A stretch of 64,000 nucleotides of DNA from Candidatus Peribacteria bacterium (GCA_020632295.1 JACKFU010000001.1:62001-126000); one strand, 5' to 3'; shown: positions 39,281-46,713, counted from the first letter of the stretch. The notes: generated by a model from the sequence alone, not told the origin. Made by a program: numbers and translations.

Positions 39281-39676
39281 GACACGACGGCGTCCTGGGG
39301 GACGACATCCGCCATGGGGAATGGGAGTGTTATCAATAATAGCGTCTAGATTGAGTCCTGCACCCTGAATACCGCGAATAGCCTGCTCGCGTCCTGGGCC
39401 AAGGCCACGAACTTCCACCTGCACAGATTCAATACCGTATCCGGCAACAAGCTCTGCTGCTTTTTCTGCAGCAACTTTAGCTGCGTAGGGTGTTGATTTG
39501 CGCGTGCCTTTAAAACCACATGCTCCGCTTGAGCTTCCACCCAACTTATTCCCTTCCAAATCTGTAAACGTAACGATAGTGTTATTTTCACCAGCGTGAA
39601 TACACACACGAGCCTTGAGCACTTTCTGCTTAATTTTCTTCTTCTTTGTCGCCTTTGCTTTAGCTGGAGATGCCAT
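39278..39676 (-). CDS. rpsK: 30S ribosomal protein S11 (uS11)
   Basis: 132 residues. Conserved HAGENNTIVTFTDLEGN, SSGACGFKGTRKSTPYAAKVAAEKAA, VEVRGLGPGREQAIRG and the C-terminal PIPHGGCRPPGRRRV. The basic N-terminus (KAKATKKKKIKQKVLKA) is longer than average. 5 nt downstream of rpsM. Confidence 0.98.
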   Translation of the reverse strand: MASPAKAKATKKKKIKQKVLKARVCIHAGENNTIVTFTDLEGNKLGGSSSGACGFKGTRKSTPYAAKVAAEKAAELVAGYGIESVQVEVRGLGPGREQAIRGIQGAGLNLDAIIDNTPIPHGGCRPPGRRRV

Positions 39677-39681
39677 AAGGT

Positions 39682-40062
39682 TTAGGTCTTGGTCAGAGTA
39701 GTTCGTCCAGAAGATCCTGTCTTCTTTTTACCACGCTTTGTACGTGCATTTCTACGAGAGGTCTGTCCACGCACCGGTAGTTTTTTGCGATGACGTAATC
39801 CTCGCCACGTTCCAATGTCTTGAAGGCGCTTTACATCCATGGATACTTTTCGAGAGAGCTCTCCCTCGACCAGCTCTGCTTCAATGCGAGAACGCAGGCG
39901 GCCTTCCTCATCTTCAGAAAGATCGTCTGCCTTCTTGTTCATATCGATACTCAGTTCGCTTAGCATTGCCTTGCTCATCGCGCGACCAATGCCCTTGATG
40001 TACGTCAGAGCAATTTCAATGCGTTTGTTACCCGGTAGAACGATTCCTGCAATACGTGGCAT
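39682..40062 (-). CDS. rpsM: 30S ribosomal protein S13 (uS13)
   Basis: 126 residues with MPRIAGIVLPGNKRIEIALTYIKGIGRAMS, the helix-two-turn-helix part, and RGLRHRKKLPVRGQTSRRNARTKRGKK at the C-terminus that contacts P-site tRNA. 12 nt after rpmJ. The bases before its ATG (CACCTCTCTC) are pyrimidine-rich and not a ribosome-binding site. Confidence 0.98.
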   Translation of the reverse strand: MPRIAGIVLPGNKRIEIALTYIKGIGRAMSKAMLSELSIDMNKKADDLSEDEEGRLRSRIEAELVEGELSRKVSMDVKRLQDIGTWRGLRHRKKLPVRGQTSRRNARTKRGKKKTGSSGRTTLTKT

Positions 40063-40074
40063 GAGAGAGGTGAG

Positions 40075-40230
40075 TTACCCTTGGCGCTGCTTATTCTTGG
40101 GGATAGGAGATACAATACGGCGTACCTTTTTTCCTCCGACAATCCTCCCACGCTTGATGCGCACGCCAGCGCGACGGATCACAAGACGATCCTTATCGCT
40201 AATTGGTTTGACTGATGCACGAACTTTCAC
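40075..40230 (-). CDS. rpmJ: 50S ribosomal protein L36 (bL36), enlarged, Cys-free
   Basis: A 51-residue gene starting with GTG, found at the normal place between infA and rpsM. It begins MKVRASVKPIS and ends KNKQRQG, the two L36 signatures, with RLVIRRAGV between. The standard protein is 37-38 residues with a Cys3-His zinc site; here every Cys is gone and about 13 residues (around RIKRGRIVGGKKVRRI) are extra. So this is a C-minus L36 with a basic insertion. L36 identity is from both ends and synteny. Confidence 0.88.
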   Translation of the reverse strand: MKVRASVKPISDKDRLVIRRAGVRIKRGRIVGGKKVRRIVSPIPKNKQRQG

Positions 40231-40256
40231 GGAAAGAATGGAGGAGAAAATAGATA

Positions 40257-40553
40257 CTATTGCTCGCCTTCCGCTGCTGCTTGATTCCAGATTTGTTCTC
40301 CGGTCTCAAGATCGATCTGTTGGTCAGACCTGTAGCGGTAGCAGATACGACCCTTCTCGAGATCATAGGGGGTCATTTCTACCTTCACCCGGTCACCCGG
40401 CAGGATGCGTACGCGATGAACGCGCATGCGACCCGCGAGTGTACAGAGGATCACGTGATCCTTTGCTTGAGGGCTGAGGATGCGGACTTTGAACGTTGTA
40501 TTTGGATAGGATTCCTCGACAACGCCGACAAGTTCTATGACATCCTTAGACAA
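40257..40553 (-). CDS. infA: Translation initiation factor IF-1
   Basis: 98 residues if it starts at TTG 40553 (M-SKDVIELVGVVEESYPNTTFKV). The OB-fold motifs TLAGRMRVHRVRILPGDRVKVEMTPYDLEKGRICYRYR are typical. Two differences: a few extra residues in the first loop (LSPQAKDHVIL) and a 25-residue acidic tail (DQQIDLETGEQIW...), against about 72 residues normally. The start is chosen by alignment to other IF-1 proteins; the frame remains open upstream without a better start. Lies 26 nt before rpmJ. Confidence 0.93.
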   Translation of the reverse strand: MSKDVIELVGVVEESYPNTTFKVRILSPQAKDHVILCTLAGRMRVHRVRILPGDRVKVEMTPYDLEKGRICYRYRSDQQIDLETGEQIWNQAAAEGEQ

Positions 40554-40629
40554 AAAGCAATTCGGGGATACAAGCCGAAAGAGCCTACCGTGCAAAATGA
40601 GACCAATCAAGCTTCTAGAGCAAAAAAAC

Positions 40630-41121
40630 TCAAGTTTCTTTGAAAAGCGCTTGCAAAAGTAAAGAAATATTTTCTTTCCATGCGTAATAGCCGCTAAATA
40701 GGGCGAAGAACACATTGAGCCAAAGGAAGATCTGATCCCCTTCGATAAGGCTATACCAGGCAATGAGGAGGCTACCCAGGGTAAGGACAACCTGACGCCA
40801 TATGTTTGCCATATTCAGTGCATAACCGACACCGAGGGTACACAACCCTATAACAAACAGTAGGGTAGATGCATCGCGGAAGAGATAGAGGGCATAGACC
40901 ACAAGTGCCCCACCGCAAAACGCAATAACCATGGCACCGGTAGTATCGTTACGATTGAGAAGCATTACGACCGTACTCACGCCAATTAGTATTTGTAACA
41001 AAATAAAGAAAATCGATCCACCATCAACATAATTCAGCAACGCGTAGCTAAACATGCAGATATTCCCTACGGCAAAGAAGATGTTCTTTGTTATTGTAAC
41101 GGGCCAGGCAGCTCCGAGCAC
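40630..41121 (-). CDS. Small polytopic membrane protein, unknown function
   Basis: About 163 residues with six predicted membrane helices (for example IFFAVGNICMFSYALLNYV, SIFFILLQILIGVSTVVMLL, GAMVIAFCGGALVVYALYLF, VVLTLGSLLIAWYSLI). The annotated start is GTG 41121, but the frame is open for about 15 more hydrophobic codons upstream, so the true start may be further out with a rarer codon. No family motif seen. It interrupts the usual secY-adk-map-infA order between map and infA. Confidence 0.75.
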   Translation of the reverse strand: MLGAAWPVTITKNIFFAVGNICMFSYALLNYVDGGSIFFILLQILIGVSTVVMLLNRNDTTGAMVIAFCGGALVVYALYLFRDASTLLFVIGLCTLGVGYALNMANIWRQVVLTLGSLLIAWYSLIEGDQIFLWLNVFFALFSGYYAWKENISLLLQALFKET

Positions 41122-41173
41122 AAGAATCAGTGCACCAAGGATGCCAAGAAAGGATGGGTCTACAAACCTAATA

Positions 41174-41206
41174 CTCTAAAACTCTAACACTCTAACACTC
41201 TAACGC
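41174..41206. repeat. 8-nt tandem repeat at the map stop codon
   Basis: ACTCTAAA, ACTCTAAC, ACTCTAAC, ACTCTAAC (plus strand), the reverse complement orientation of the copies near rpsK and rplE. It writes the end of map (DRVR-stop). Confidence 0.85.
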
Positions 41207-41958
41207 ACTCTATCCAACACCTCACATCCCTCCTCAAGAACCAGAATCGTATGCTCGAAGTGCGCAGACAGGCTGCCGTCTTTTGTGAGAATCGTCCAGT
41301 TATCATCAGACTCTTGAATGCCATCGCCCCCCGTACAAACAATAGGCTCAACAGCAATCACTGTGTGAGCTGGAATCACCGCACCCTTCCCTGCATCGCC
41401 AAAGTTTGGGATATCGGGATACATATGGAGCGTCTTTCCCAGGCCATGCCCGGTGAGCGCTGACACAACCGTTAGTCCTGCACCTTCCACTGTTGCTTGC
41501 ACGGTTGAGGAAATATCACCAACGGTGATGCCACCTTTGATCATCGCAACCGCATCTTCCAGTGCTTGACTCGTCACGTTGAGAAGGCGCTGCGCCTGCT
41601 TGCTGATCTTTCCCACAGGAAACGTACGACAGGCATCTGTGTACAGACCGTTATACAGCACACCGCAATCGACGGAGATAATGTCACCATCACGAAGTAC
41701 CAAATCACCGGGCATACCATGCACACACTGGTCGTTTACCGATGTGCAGAGCGTCGCTGGATAGCCGTGGTAGCCCATAAATGCAGGCTCTGCCCCTTCG
41801 TGGCTTCGAATAAACTCCTCCGCTGCTCTGTCGAGTTCTTTGGTGGTGATGCCAGCGGCAACAAGCTTACCCATCTTATCTAAACATTTACCCAAGATCT
41901 TTCCAGCATGGCGAAACGACTCAATCTCTTTAGCGTTGAAGGTTTTGATACTGGTCAT
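41200..41958 (-). CDS. map: Type I methionine aminopeptidase
   Basis: Removes the initiator Met from nascent proteins. 252 residues. The five metal ligands are in place: Asp in ISVDCGVLYNG, Asp in YTDACRTF, His in LTGHGLGKTLH, Glu in VIAVEPIV, and Glu in HFEHTILV; YHGYPATLCTSVNDQCVHG is the substrate-pocket signature. There is no N-terminal zinc finger. The gene starts directly downstream of a 7-nt repeat block (41964-41991) and ends inside an 8-nt repeat block. Confidence 0.98.
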   Translation of the reverse strand: MTSIKTFNAKEIESFRHAGKILGKCLDKMGKLVAAGITTKELDRAAEEFIRSHEGAEPAFMGYHGYPATLCTSVNDQCVHGMPGDLVLRDGDIISVDCGVLYNGLYTDACRTFPVGKISKQAQRLLNVTSQALEDAVAMIKGGITVGDISSTVQATVEGAGLTVVSALTGHGLGKTLHMYPDIPNFGDAGKGAVIPAHTVIAVEPIVCTGGDGIQESDDNWTILTKDGSLSAHFEHTILVLEEGCEVLDRVR

Positions 41959-41963
41959 ACTAC

Positions 41964-41991
41964 TAGCTTATAGCTTTTAGCTGTTAGCTGG
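41964..41991 (-). repeat. 7-nt tandem repeat upstream of map
   Basis: TAGCTTA, TAGCTTT, TAGCTGT, TAGCTGG (plus strand). It occupies the space where the map promoter or leader would lie, 5 nt from the ATG. Confidence 0.85.
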
Positions 41992-42034
41992 TAGGGAATT
42001 CATCCATTTCGCAGGCACACAGCGTGCTTTGTGC

Positions 42035-42598
42035 CTACAAATGCAAAGCTGTTTTGATTCTCTCATAAATCTCATCGACAGATCCGTTTCCATCCACCTC
42101 TACAACAATCCCCTGTGCAGCATACTCAGCAATCACTGGCTTTGTTTTTTCTTCAAAGAGTTCCATACGACGGAGTACTTTTTCTTGGTCGGCATCATCG
42201 ACGCGGCCTTCGATCTCGGCACGACCTTTAATACGCTCTACCGCTTCATCTTTAGAAAGCAACATGTGCAAACAGGTAAACTCGCGACCTGCTGCAGACA
42301 GAATTTCATCAAATGCTTTTTTTTGATCTTCGTCACGAGGAATACCATCAAACAGAATTTGCTGATCTGCCGGTACGGCAGCCACCGCTTCTTTGACGAC
42401 CTGCATGATGATATCAAACGGCACAAGTTCGCCGTTATCGATGTACCTGGCAACGGTGTTTCCGAGTTCTGTTCCCGAAGCTTTTATTTTTCGTAGCTCT
42501 CCACCTGCCTCAAACATGTAGTACCCAAATTCCTCCACTAAGCGCTTGGCTTGGGTGCCTTTACCGGAGCCTTGAATACCGAAGAAGACGAGATCCAT
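42035..42598 (-). CDS. adk: Adenylate kinase
   Basis: Converts ATP + AMP to two ADP. 187 residues from ATG 42598. P-loop GIQGSGKGTQ, AMP-site GELVPFDIIMQVVKEAV, and LFDGIPRDEDQ, where the usual GFPR is GIPR. The LID is short (GRAEIEGRVDDADQEKVLRR), without the zinc-binding Cys of many bacterial enzymes. A TTGCCG-17-TACACT promoter ends 6 nt before the ATG, so adk (and map) can be transcribed separately from the ribosomal operon. Confidence 0.97.
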   Translation of the reverse strand: MDLVFFGIQGSGKGTQAKRLVEEFGYYMFEAGGELRKIKASGTELGNTVARYIDNGELVPFDIIMQVVKEAVAAVPADQQILFDGIPRDEDQKKAFDEILSAAGREFTCLHMLLSKDEAVERIKGRAEIEGRVDDADQEKVLRRMELFEEKTKPVIAEYAAQGIVVEVDGNGSVDEIYERIKTALHL

Positions 42599-42604
42599 GG
42601 AGGA

Positions 42605-42633
42605 AGTGTAAAGAGGAACCTGCCTGCCGGCAA
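42605..42633 (-). promoter_or_regulatory. adk promoter (TTGCCG-17-TACACT)
   Basis: Minus strand: -35 TTGCCG 42628-42633, -10 TACACT 42605-42610, 6 nt before the ATG. The -35 and spacer lie in the inverted repeat 42619-42639. Confidence 0.65.
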
Positions 42634-42639
42634 GGCAGG
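42619..42639. repeat. 21-bp inverted repeat overlapping the adk promoter
   Basis: CCTGCC-TGCCGGCAA-GGCAGG, GC-rich in an AT-richer spacer. The form resembles small dispersed palindromes found in many bacterial genomes; only one copy is in this window. Confidence 0.75.
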
Positions 42640-42660
42640 AGTGGAAAGTGGAAAGTGTAT

Positions 42661-42688
42661 TTGCCGTGGTGGAGCGTAAATGTATACT
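42661..42688 (+). promoter_or_regulatory. Possible promoter of a small RNA (TTGCCG-16-TATACT)
   Basis: -35 TTGCCG 42661-42666 and -10 TATACT 42683-42688 with a 16-nt spacer. Predicted start near 42695, followed within about 65 nt by a perfect terminator. Confidence 0.45.
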
Positions 42689-42694
42689 GTTTTT

Positions 42695-42758
42695 GACAGT
42701 TCTGTGATGCCTCCGGGCATCAAACACCGACCGCCCCTCCGGGGCGGTTTTTATTTTT
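42695..42758 (+). ncRNA. Candidate small RNA, about 64 nt
   Basis: Between the promoter-like boxes and the terminator there is no open frame. The predicted transcript has a 7-bp hairpin, TGATGCC-TCCG-GGCATCA (42705-42722), then a short linker and the terminator hairpin. No plus-strand gene ends anywhere within 7 kb upstream, so the terminator needs some transcript of its own. It matches no RNA family that I know. Confidence 0.45.
42730..42758 (+). terminator. Rho-independent terminator (plus strand)
   Basis: Perfect 8-bp stem ACCGCCCC / GGGGCGGT with loop TCC, followed by TTTTATTTTT. Confidence 0.9.
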
Positions 42759-42967
42759 ATGAGTCCAGCTGAAGCTGAACATAGGATCGTGTCTGACAAC
42801 AAAGCGCATACTCAATTTTCTGTAATATCTCGGAAGTTAATGGTTCTGCCGTCGAGATTGCTCATTAAATACTGAGATTATCTCCTGAAATTCATCGGAA
42901 ACACCGTCAAGAGGAGTGACAACAAGTTGATCACCCGTAAACACAATACAGCGGATTGGTTTTTCTA
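42759..42967. other. Spacer between the small-RNA terminator and the unknown gene
   Basis: No RNA gene or promoter is seen here. The only coding-like signal is the small minus-strand frame at 42837-42944. Confidence 0.5.
42837..42944 (-). CDS. Possible small protein of 35 residues
   Basis: GTG start, reading MFTGDQLVVTPLDGVSDEFQ and ending in NEQSRRQNH. The frame continues open upstream (IIIIEKPIRCIV) into the end of the gene at 42968, so it might begin earlier with an ATA/ATC-type start or be a frameshifted tail of that gene. Composition looks protein-like; no homolog is recognised. Confidence 0.35.
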   Translation of the reverse strand: MFTGDQLVVTPLDGVSDEFQEIISVFNEQSRRQNH

Positions 42968-43357
42968 TTATGATGATGAGCCACGTATAAACGCTTGCAT
43001 GTCTGCAAACCGTTTCTGTTGATTTTCTGTTGCATACTGCCCTGCATCATTCATGAGTGTTTCCACGTATTCCAATCCTCGCTCTTGTGTTGGAAAACCT
43101 GTTCTCCGTTCTAGCATATCCATATTTCTATCAAGTTCTGCTGCACAAACCTTGGCATTTACAGTATTTATCCATTCCTCTTCGCAAGAATGAAGAAGCA
43201 TTAGTGATGCATGTCGTATATCACCAATAATATTGTATGCATTCCCCATTCCATTGAGTCCATCAATAGCAAAACGTAGTACTTTCATTTTTTCGTCATT
43301 ACAGTTTTCATATTCTCTCCGGAAATCAGCCAATATGAGCTCTCGTTTACTTGCCAT
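42968..43357 (-). CDS. Unknown helical protein between secY and adk
   Basis: 129 residues, soluble and mostly helical (KRELILADFRREYENCNDEKMKVLRFAIDGLNGMGNAYNIIGDIR...). It contains three Cys without a metal-site pattern. The start overlaps the secY stop (TAATG), so it is translated with secY although it is not a usual member of this operon. Not recognised; the helical repeat-like look could suit a TPR-type scaffold, but that is speculation. Confidence 0.75.
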   Translation of the reverse strand: MASKRELILADFRREYENCNDEKMKVLRFAIDGLNGMGNAYNIIGDIRHASLMLLHSCEEEWINTVNAKVCAAELDRNMDMLERRTGFPTQERGLEYVETLMNDAGQYATENQQKRFADMQAFIRGSSS

Positions 43358-44640
43358 TACACCAACTTCTCGTAATCGTGCGCAAGGAGCTGTGCATTAA
43401 TCTGGCGAATGAGTTCCATGACAACGCCGACAACGATGATGAGTCCTGAGCCGGAGATAATGAGGTCTTGGCTGCTCAAGGTTGAGTACTTGGTGAAGAT
43501 AAGCGGAACGATAGCAACGATACCGAGGAACGTACCACCCCAAAGGTTCATACGTGAGCTTACTTTCGCAAGAAGCTCTGCGGTCTGCTTTCCTGGGCGT
43601 ACCCCTGGGACAAACCCTCCGCGCTTCTGAATACTCTCTGCGACTTCTTCTGGCTTAAATGTTACCGATACGAAGAAGTAAGTGAATGCAAGCACAAGCA
43701 AGAAGTAGAGCACCATGTAGAAAATACTAGGATCATTTGGATTGATATTTAGATTGATGAAGTTGGCAATGGATCGTAGGGAATCGCGCTTCGCCGTTGA
43801 CAGGAACTGCGCAATAATCGCTGGAAGCGTAATGAGAGAGATAGCAAAGATAATTGGAATCATTCCTGCTTGGTTTAGACGAATGGGAATGTTTCCCTGC
43901 ACACCGCGCCCTGCACCTTGGTTTGCGTAGGTAATGGGAATAAGACGATGAGCGTCCGTGAAGAGAACAACGCACACAAGCATCGCAAGAGAGACGATAG
44001 CAAACAGGAAGAATGCTGCCTGTTTTCCTTGGCCTGCAAGGAACATTGCGCTGAGGGTAGTTGGCATTCCAGAGACAATGCCAATGAAGATGATGAGGGA
44101 AATACCGTTACCAATTCCCTTCTCTGTCACCATTTCACCAAGCCACATGAGGAAGAGTGACCCTGCCGTTACGTAGAGCATTGGAAGTAAGACTCCTGGG
44201 AAGGAAAGGTCAACAAGCTGTACACCACCCTGTCCAAGGAGCACGAGGAACCCGTAACTCTGAATAAATGCGAGTGGCACGGTTACCCATCGTGTGTATT
44301 TATTGATAATCTGCTGCCCTTGCTGCCCGTCTTTGCTGAGCTCCTCAAGCTTTGGGAAGATAACGGTACAGAGTTGCAAAATGATGGATGCGTTAATATA
44401 TGGAGACAAACCGAGCATCACAATAGAGAAGTTATCAATTGCTCCACCGGTGAGTGCAGCAAATACACCAACTACTCCACCGCCGCTTCGTGACTCAAGG
44501 AATGAACTGAGTGCAAAAGGATCGGTTCCTGGAACAGCAATGTGTGCAACAATGCGGTACACAAGAAGCAGTCCTACTGTGACGAGAATTCTCCTGCGCA
44601 GTTCTTCGGAGTGCCAGAGTTGTCGTAAGTACGTAAACAT
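43357..44640 (-). CDS. secY: Preprotein translocase subunit SecY
   Basis: 427 residues, ten membrane segments. Conserved: RRRILVTVGLLLVYRIVAHIAVPG, LGLSPYINASIILQL (plug/TM2 region), ARGVQGNIPIRLNQAGMIPIIFA, and the cytoplasmic loop KPEEVAESIQKRGGFVPGVRPGKQTAELLAKV. It forms the Sec channel through which the signal-peptide proteins of this window would be exported. Begins directly after the rplO stop. Confidence 0.98.
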   Translation of the reverse strand: MFTYLRQLWHSEELRRRILVTVGLLLVYRIVAHIAVPGTDPFALSSFLESRSGGGVVGVFAALTGGAIDNFSIVMLGLSPYINASIILQLCTVIFPKLEELSKDGQQGQQIINKYTRWVTVPLAFIQSYGFLVLLGQGGVQLVDLSFPGVLLPMLYVTAGSLFLMWLGEMVTEKGIGNGISLIIFIGIVSGMPTTLSAMFLAGQGKQAAFFLFAIVSLAMLVCVVLFTDAHRLIPITYANQGAGRGVQGNIPIRLNQAGMIPIIFAISLITLPAIIAQFLSTAKRDSLRSIANFINLNINPNDPSIFYMVLYFLLVLAFTYFFVSVTFKPEEVAESIQKRGGFVPGVRPGKQTAELLAKVSSRMNLWGGTFLGIVAIVPLIFTKYSTLSSQDLIISGSGLIIVVGVVMELIRQINAQLLAHDYEKLV

Positions 44641-45078
44641 TTACATGAGGGTCACCTTTCCTCCAGCTTTTTCGATGGCAGCAACGGCAGCCTTACTTGC
44701 TGCATTTACTGTGATATCAAACTTCTTTTTTACTTCTCCACGCGAGAGAAGCTTTACTTGCTTTCCGGTTCGTACCAATTTTGATGCCCTGAGAGCATCA
44801 ACATCATACGTGCCAGCATCTAAGTGTTTTTCCAAATCACCAACATTGACTACTTCGTGAGATACGCTGTTTGGGTTTCTAAACCCACCGAGCTTTGGCT
44901 GTCTTCGAACCAGAGGTGTCTGACCACCTTCAAAACCAAAACGACGGCCTTTTCCCGTACGAGCCTGCTGGCCCTTTGTTCCACGACCTGCGGTTGTTCC
45001 GGTACCAGAAGAGCTACCACGACCAACGCGCTTTCTTGCTTTACGAGAACCCGGTGCTGCCTTCAGAGAATGCAACAT
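44641..45078 (-). CDS. rplO: 50S ribosomal protein L15 (uL15)
   Basis: 145 residues. The N-terminal Gly/Arg-rich part is typical: GSRKARKRVGRGSSSGTGTTAGRGTKGQQARTG and FEGGQTPLVRRQPKLGG. It lies apart from rpsE: three non-ribosomal genes sit where rpmD would be. Its own promoter (TTTACG-17-TACCAT, 45088-45116) ends 9 nt before the ATG, so rplO-secY probably start a new transcript here. Confidence 0.98.
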   Translation of the reverse strand: MLHSLKAAPGSRKARKRVGRGSSSGTGTTAGRGTKGQQARTGKGRRFGFEGGQTPLVRRQPKLGGFRNPNSVSHEVVNVGDLEKHLDAGTYDVDALRASKLVRTGKQVKLLSRGEVKKKFDITVNAASKAAVAAIEKAGGKVTLM

Positions 45079-45087
45079 AGCTGCGGT

Positions 45088-45116
45088 ATGGTAGAGGTTG
45101 AATTTGATGACGTAAA
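45088..45116 (-). promoter_or_regulatory. rplO promoter (TTTACG-17-TACCAT)
   Basis: -35 TTTACG 45111-45116, -10 TACCAT 45088-45093 on the minus strand, 9 nt before ATG 45078. Confidence 0.55.
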
Positions 45117-45147
45117 GGAGATTTAGATGATTTTTCTATAAAAAATA

Positions 45148-45156
45148 TGCTATAAT
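45148..45156 (+). promoter_or_regulatory. Extended -10 (TGCTATAAT) of the SLH-CAP gene
   Basis: A consensus TATAAT (45151-45156) with the TGn extension, 10 nt before ATG 45167. The predicted leader is about 4 nt, so GAGGTGA would be transcribed only in part. Confidence 0.7.
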
Positions 45157-45166
45157 GAGGTGATTC

Positions 45167-46219
45167 ATGCGCAAAAGTATCTGCTCCCTCCTGGCCGTCT
45201 TCCTTCTGGGCTCTCTAGCAACGTTTCGCCCGGTATCTGCTGAGGAACCGGTAGCCTATGTGCATCGTGAAGAAGCGGTGATGCTCCTCCTCAAAAACGC
45301 TGGTATTCCCTACGAGTCCCCTATGGCAAAAGCGATAGAACTGGGGATGATTGATGACTTGTACCCAAATGCCTCTGTCTCTCGTGCAGAATTTCTGTCG
45401 ATGCTGACCAACGTATTTGGGCTGACGACGCATATCCCCTATCAGTTTACGGACATCGATAAAACTGCATGGTACACGCCGTACATCGGTCTCGCGTGGC
45501 GCTACAAACTCTTTGTGAGTGATAGCAATCCAACCCTGCTTCTGCCTGATATGCGCATCACGCATGCCGAGGCAACAGAGGCGCTCTATACACTACTTAG
45601 AGCAGAACCATCGCTCCAACCAAAGCCCAACATGTTCCCTGTGCATAAAGAACAACCAATCGCTACGAAACCAACATTCCTTCAATCCATTTCCAATGCA
45701 ACAGTCGTCAAAAAGGCAATGCTGAACCTTATTCGCAATCGTGGAAACCAAGCAGGTGTTACACGCAATGAGCTGATTGATGCTGTAAATGATATTCGTG
45801 CACGCTACAAACTGGAACCGCTTTCGAGTAACTATTACCTCGAACTTGCTGCACAGCGTCATGCAAAAGATATGTTCGATCGCGGGTACTTTAGCCACTT
45901 TACACCAGAAGGCTTCTCCTACGTTGAGCGCATTAAACGTACGGGATACATCAGTAGCGACCCGAGGCAATGCTCCTGTCCTGCGGCACAAAAAGGCCCG
46001 GACTTTGTTGTAGGGCGACAAAGCTGTAGCTGTGAACCATCATTCTCTCTCGGTGAGAATCTCGCAAAGGGCCAACTCTCTGTTGAGGAAGTAATGGAAG
46101 ACTGGCTCAACTCGGAAAACCATCGAAAAAATATTCTCCGTCCTCAATTCAGTGAAATTGGCATTGGTCTCTTCGGAGACATCTGGGTACAGGAATTTGG
46201 GCACTTGGAACTGAAGTAA
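45167..46219 (+). CDS. Secreted protein with SLH and CAP/SCP domains
   Basis: 350 residues with a signal peptide (MRKSICSLLAVFLLGSLATFRPVSA). Two SLH-like repeats follow (about 28-145: MAKAIELGMIDDLYPNASVSRAEFLSML and FTDIDKTAWYTPYIGLAWRYKLF). The C-terminal CAP domain (about 195-350) shows the family landmarks YYLELAAQRHAKDMFDRGYFSHFTPEG, GENLAKG and WLNSENHRKNIL with a late strand GIGLFGDIWVQEFG. An insertion with four Cys (CSC...SCSC) is unusual. CAP proteins are extracellular with varied roles. It is inserted head-out in the spc operon, divergent from rplO. Confidence 0.9.
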   Translation: MRKSICSLLAVFLLGSLATFRPVSAEEPVAYVHREEAVMLLLKNAGIPYESPMAKAIELGMIDDLYPNASVSRAEFLSMLTNVFGLTTHIPYQFTDIDKTAWYTPYIGLAWRYKLFVSDSNPTLLLPDMRITHAEATEALYTLLRAEPSLQPKPNMFPVHKEQPIATKPTFLQSISNATVVKKAMLNLIRNRGNQAGVTRNELIDAVNDIRARYKLEPLSSNYYLELAAQRHAKDMFDRGYFSHFTPEGFSYVERIKRTGYISSDPRQCSCPAAQKGPDFVVGRQSCSCEPSFSLGENLAKGQLSVEEVMEDWLNSENHRKNILRPQFSEIGIGLFGDIWVQEFGHLELK

Positions 46220-46220
46220 G

Positions 46221-46248
46221 AGCTAAAAGCTAAGAGCTAAGAGCTAAG
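46221..46248 (+). repeat. 7-nt tandem repeat after the SLH-CAP gene
   Basis: AGCTAAA, AGCTAAG, AGCTAAG, AGCTAAG, with a partial unit containing the stop codon just before. Confidence 0.88.
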
Positions 46249-46319
46249 ATATTGCTATTTTTCTTTGAAGAAGGATTATACCCTTCAATACAATCAGGTA
46301 CTACTTCTCCGCATAAACT

Positions 46320-46709
46320 ATGGAAAACTATGTCTCTGATGATCCTGACAAAAATATTGAAAAATTAGAGGAATCATTAAGAGAACTTGAGCAGTACTTG
46401 TCCTCTCAAAAAAAGGATTACAGGGGTCTCATAGAAGTATCTTGGATAGAACTCAGCCAACACTGTTATTCGGTGAATAACGCCATGCAATTATTTCATT
46501 TTGGAATACGTAATACACATGAAATGCAGGTAGATCATATTCTTGGACTTTGCGATCGTTTTTCATCGGTTACCGATACCATCTTATCCAATGCAAGTCA
46601 GTGTCCGGATGCCTTGTATCGTAGAATTGCTCACTTCGGAGTTGCTACCCGCATTAGAGCAAAAGAACTACTCTTAAGGGAGAAAAGAAAACAGCGAAAG
46701 GAAAGATGA
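46320..46709 (+). CDS. Unknown helical protein, 129 residues
   Basis: Hydrophilic, almost fully helical: acidic start (DDPDKNIEKLEESLRELEQYLSSQKKD), amphipathic middle and a very basic end (RAKELLLREKRKQRKER). No signal peptide, no known motif. The bases before the ATG (CCGCATAAACT) show no ribosome-binding site; TACAAT lies about 30 nt upstream. It converges on the DJ-1 gene with a 4-nt gap and belongs to the block that splits the spc operon. Confidence 0.72.
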   Translation: MENYVSDDPDKNIEKLEESLRELEQYLSSQKKDYRGLIEVSWIELSQHCYSVNNAMQLFHFGIRNTHEMQVDHILGLCDRFSSVTDTILSNASQCPDALYRRIAHFGVATRIRAKELLLREKRKQRKER

Positions 46710-46713
46710 GTAG

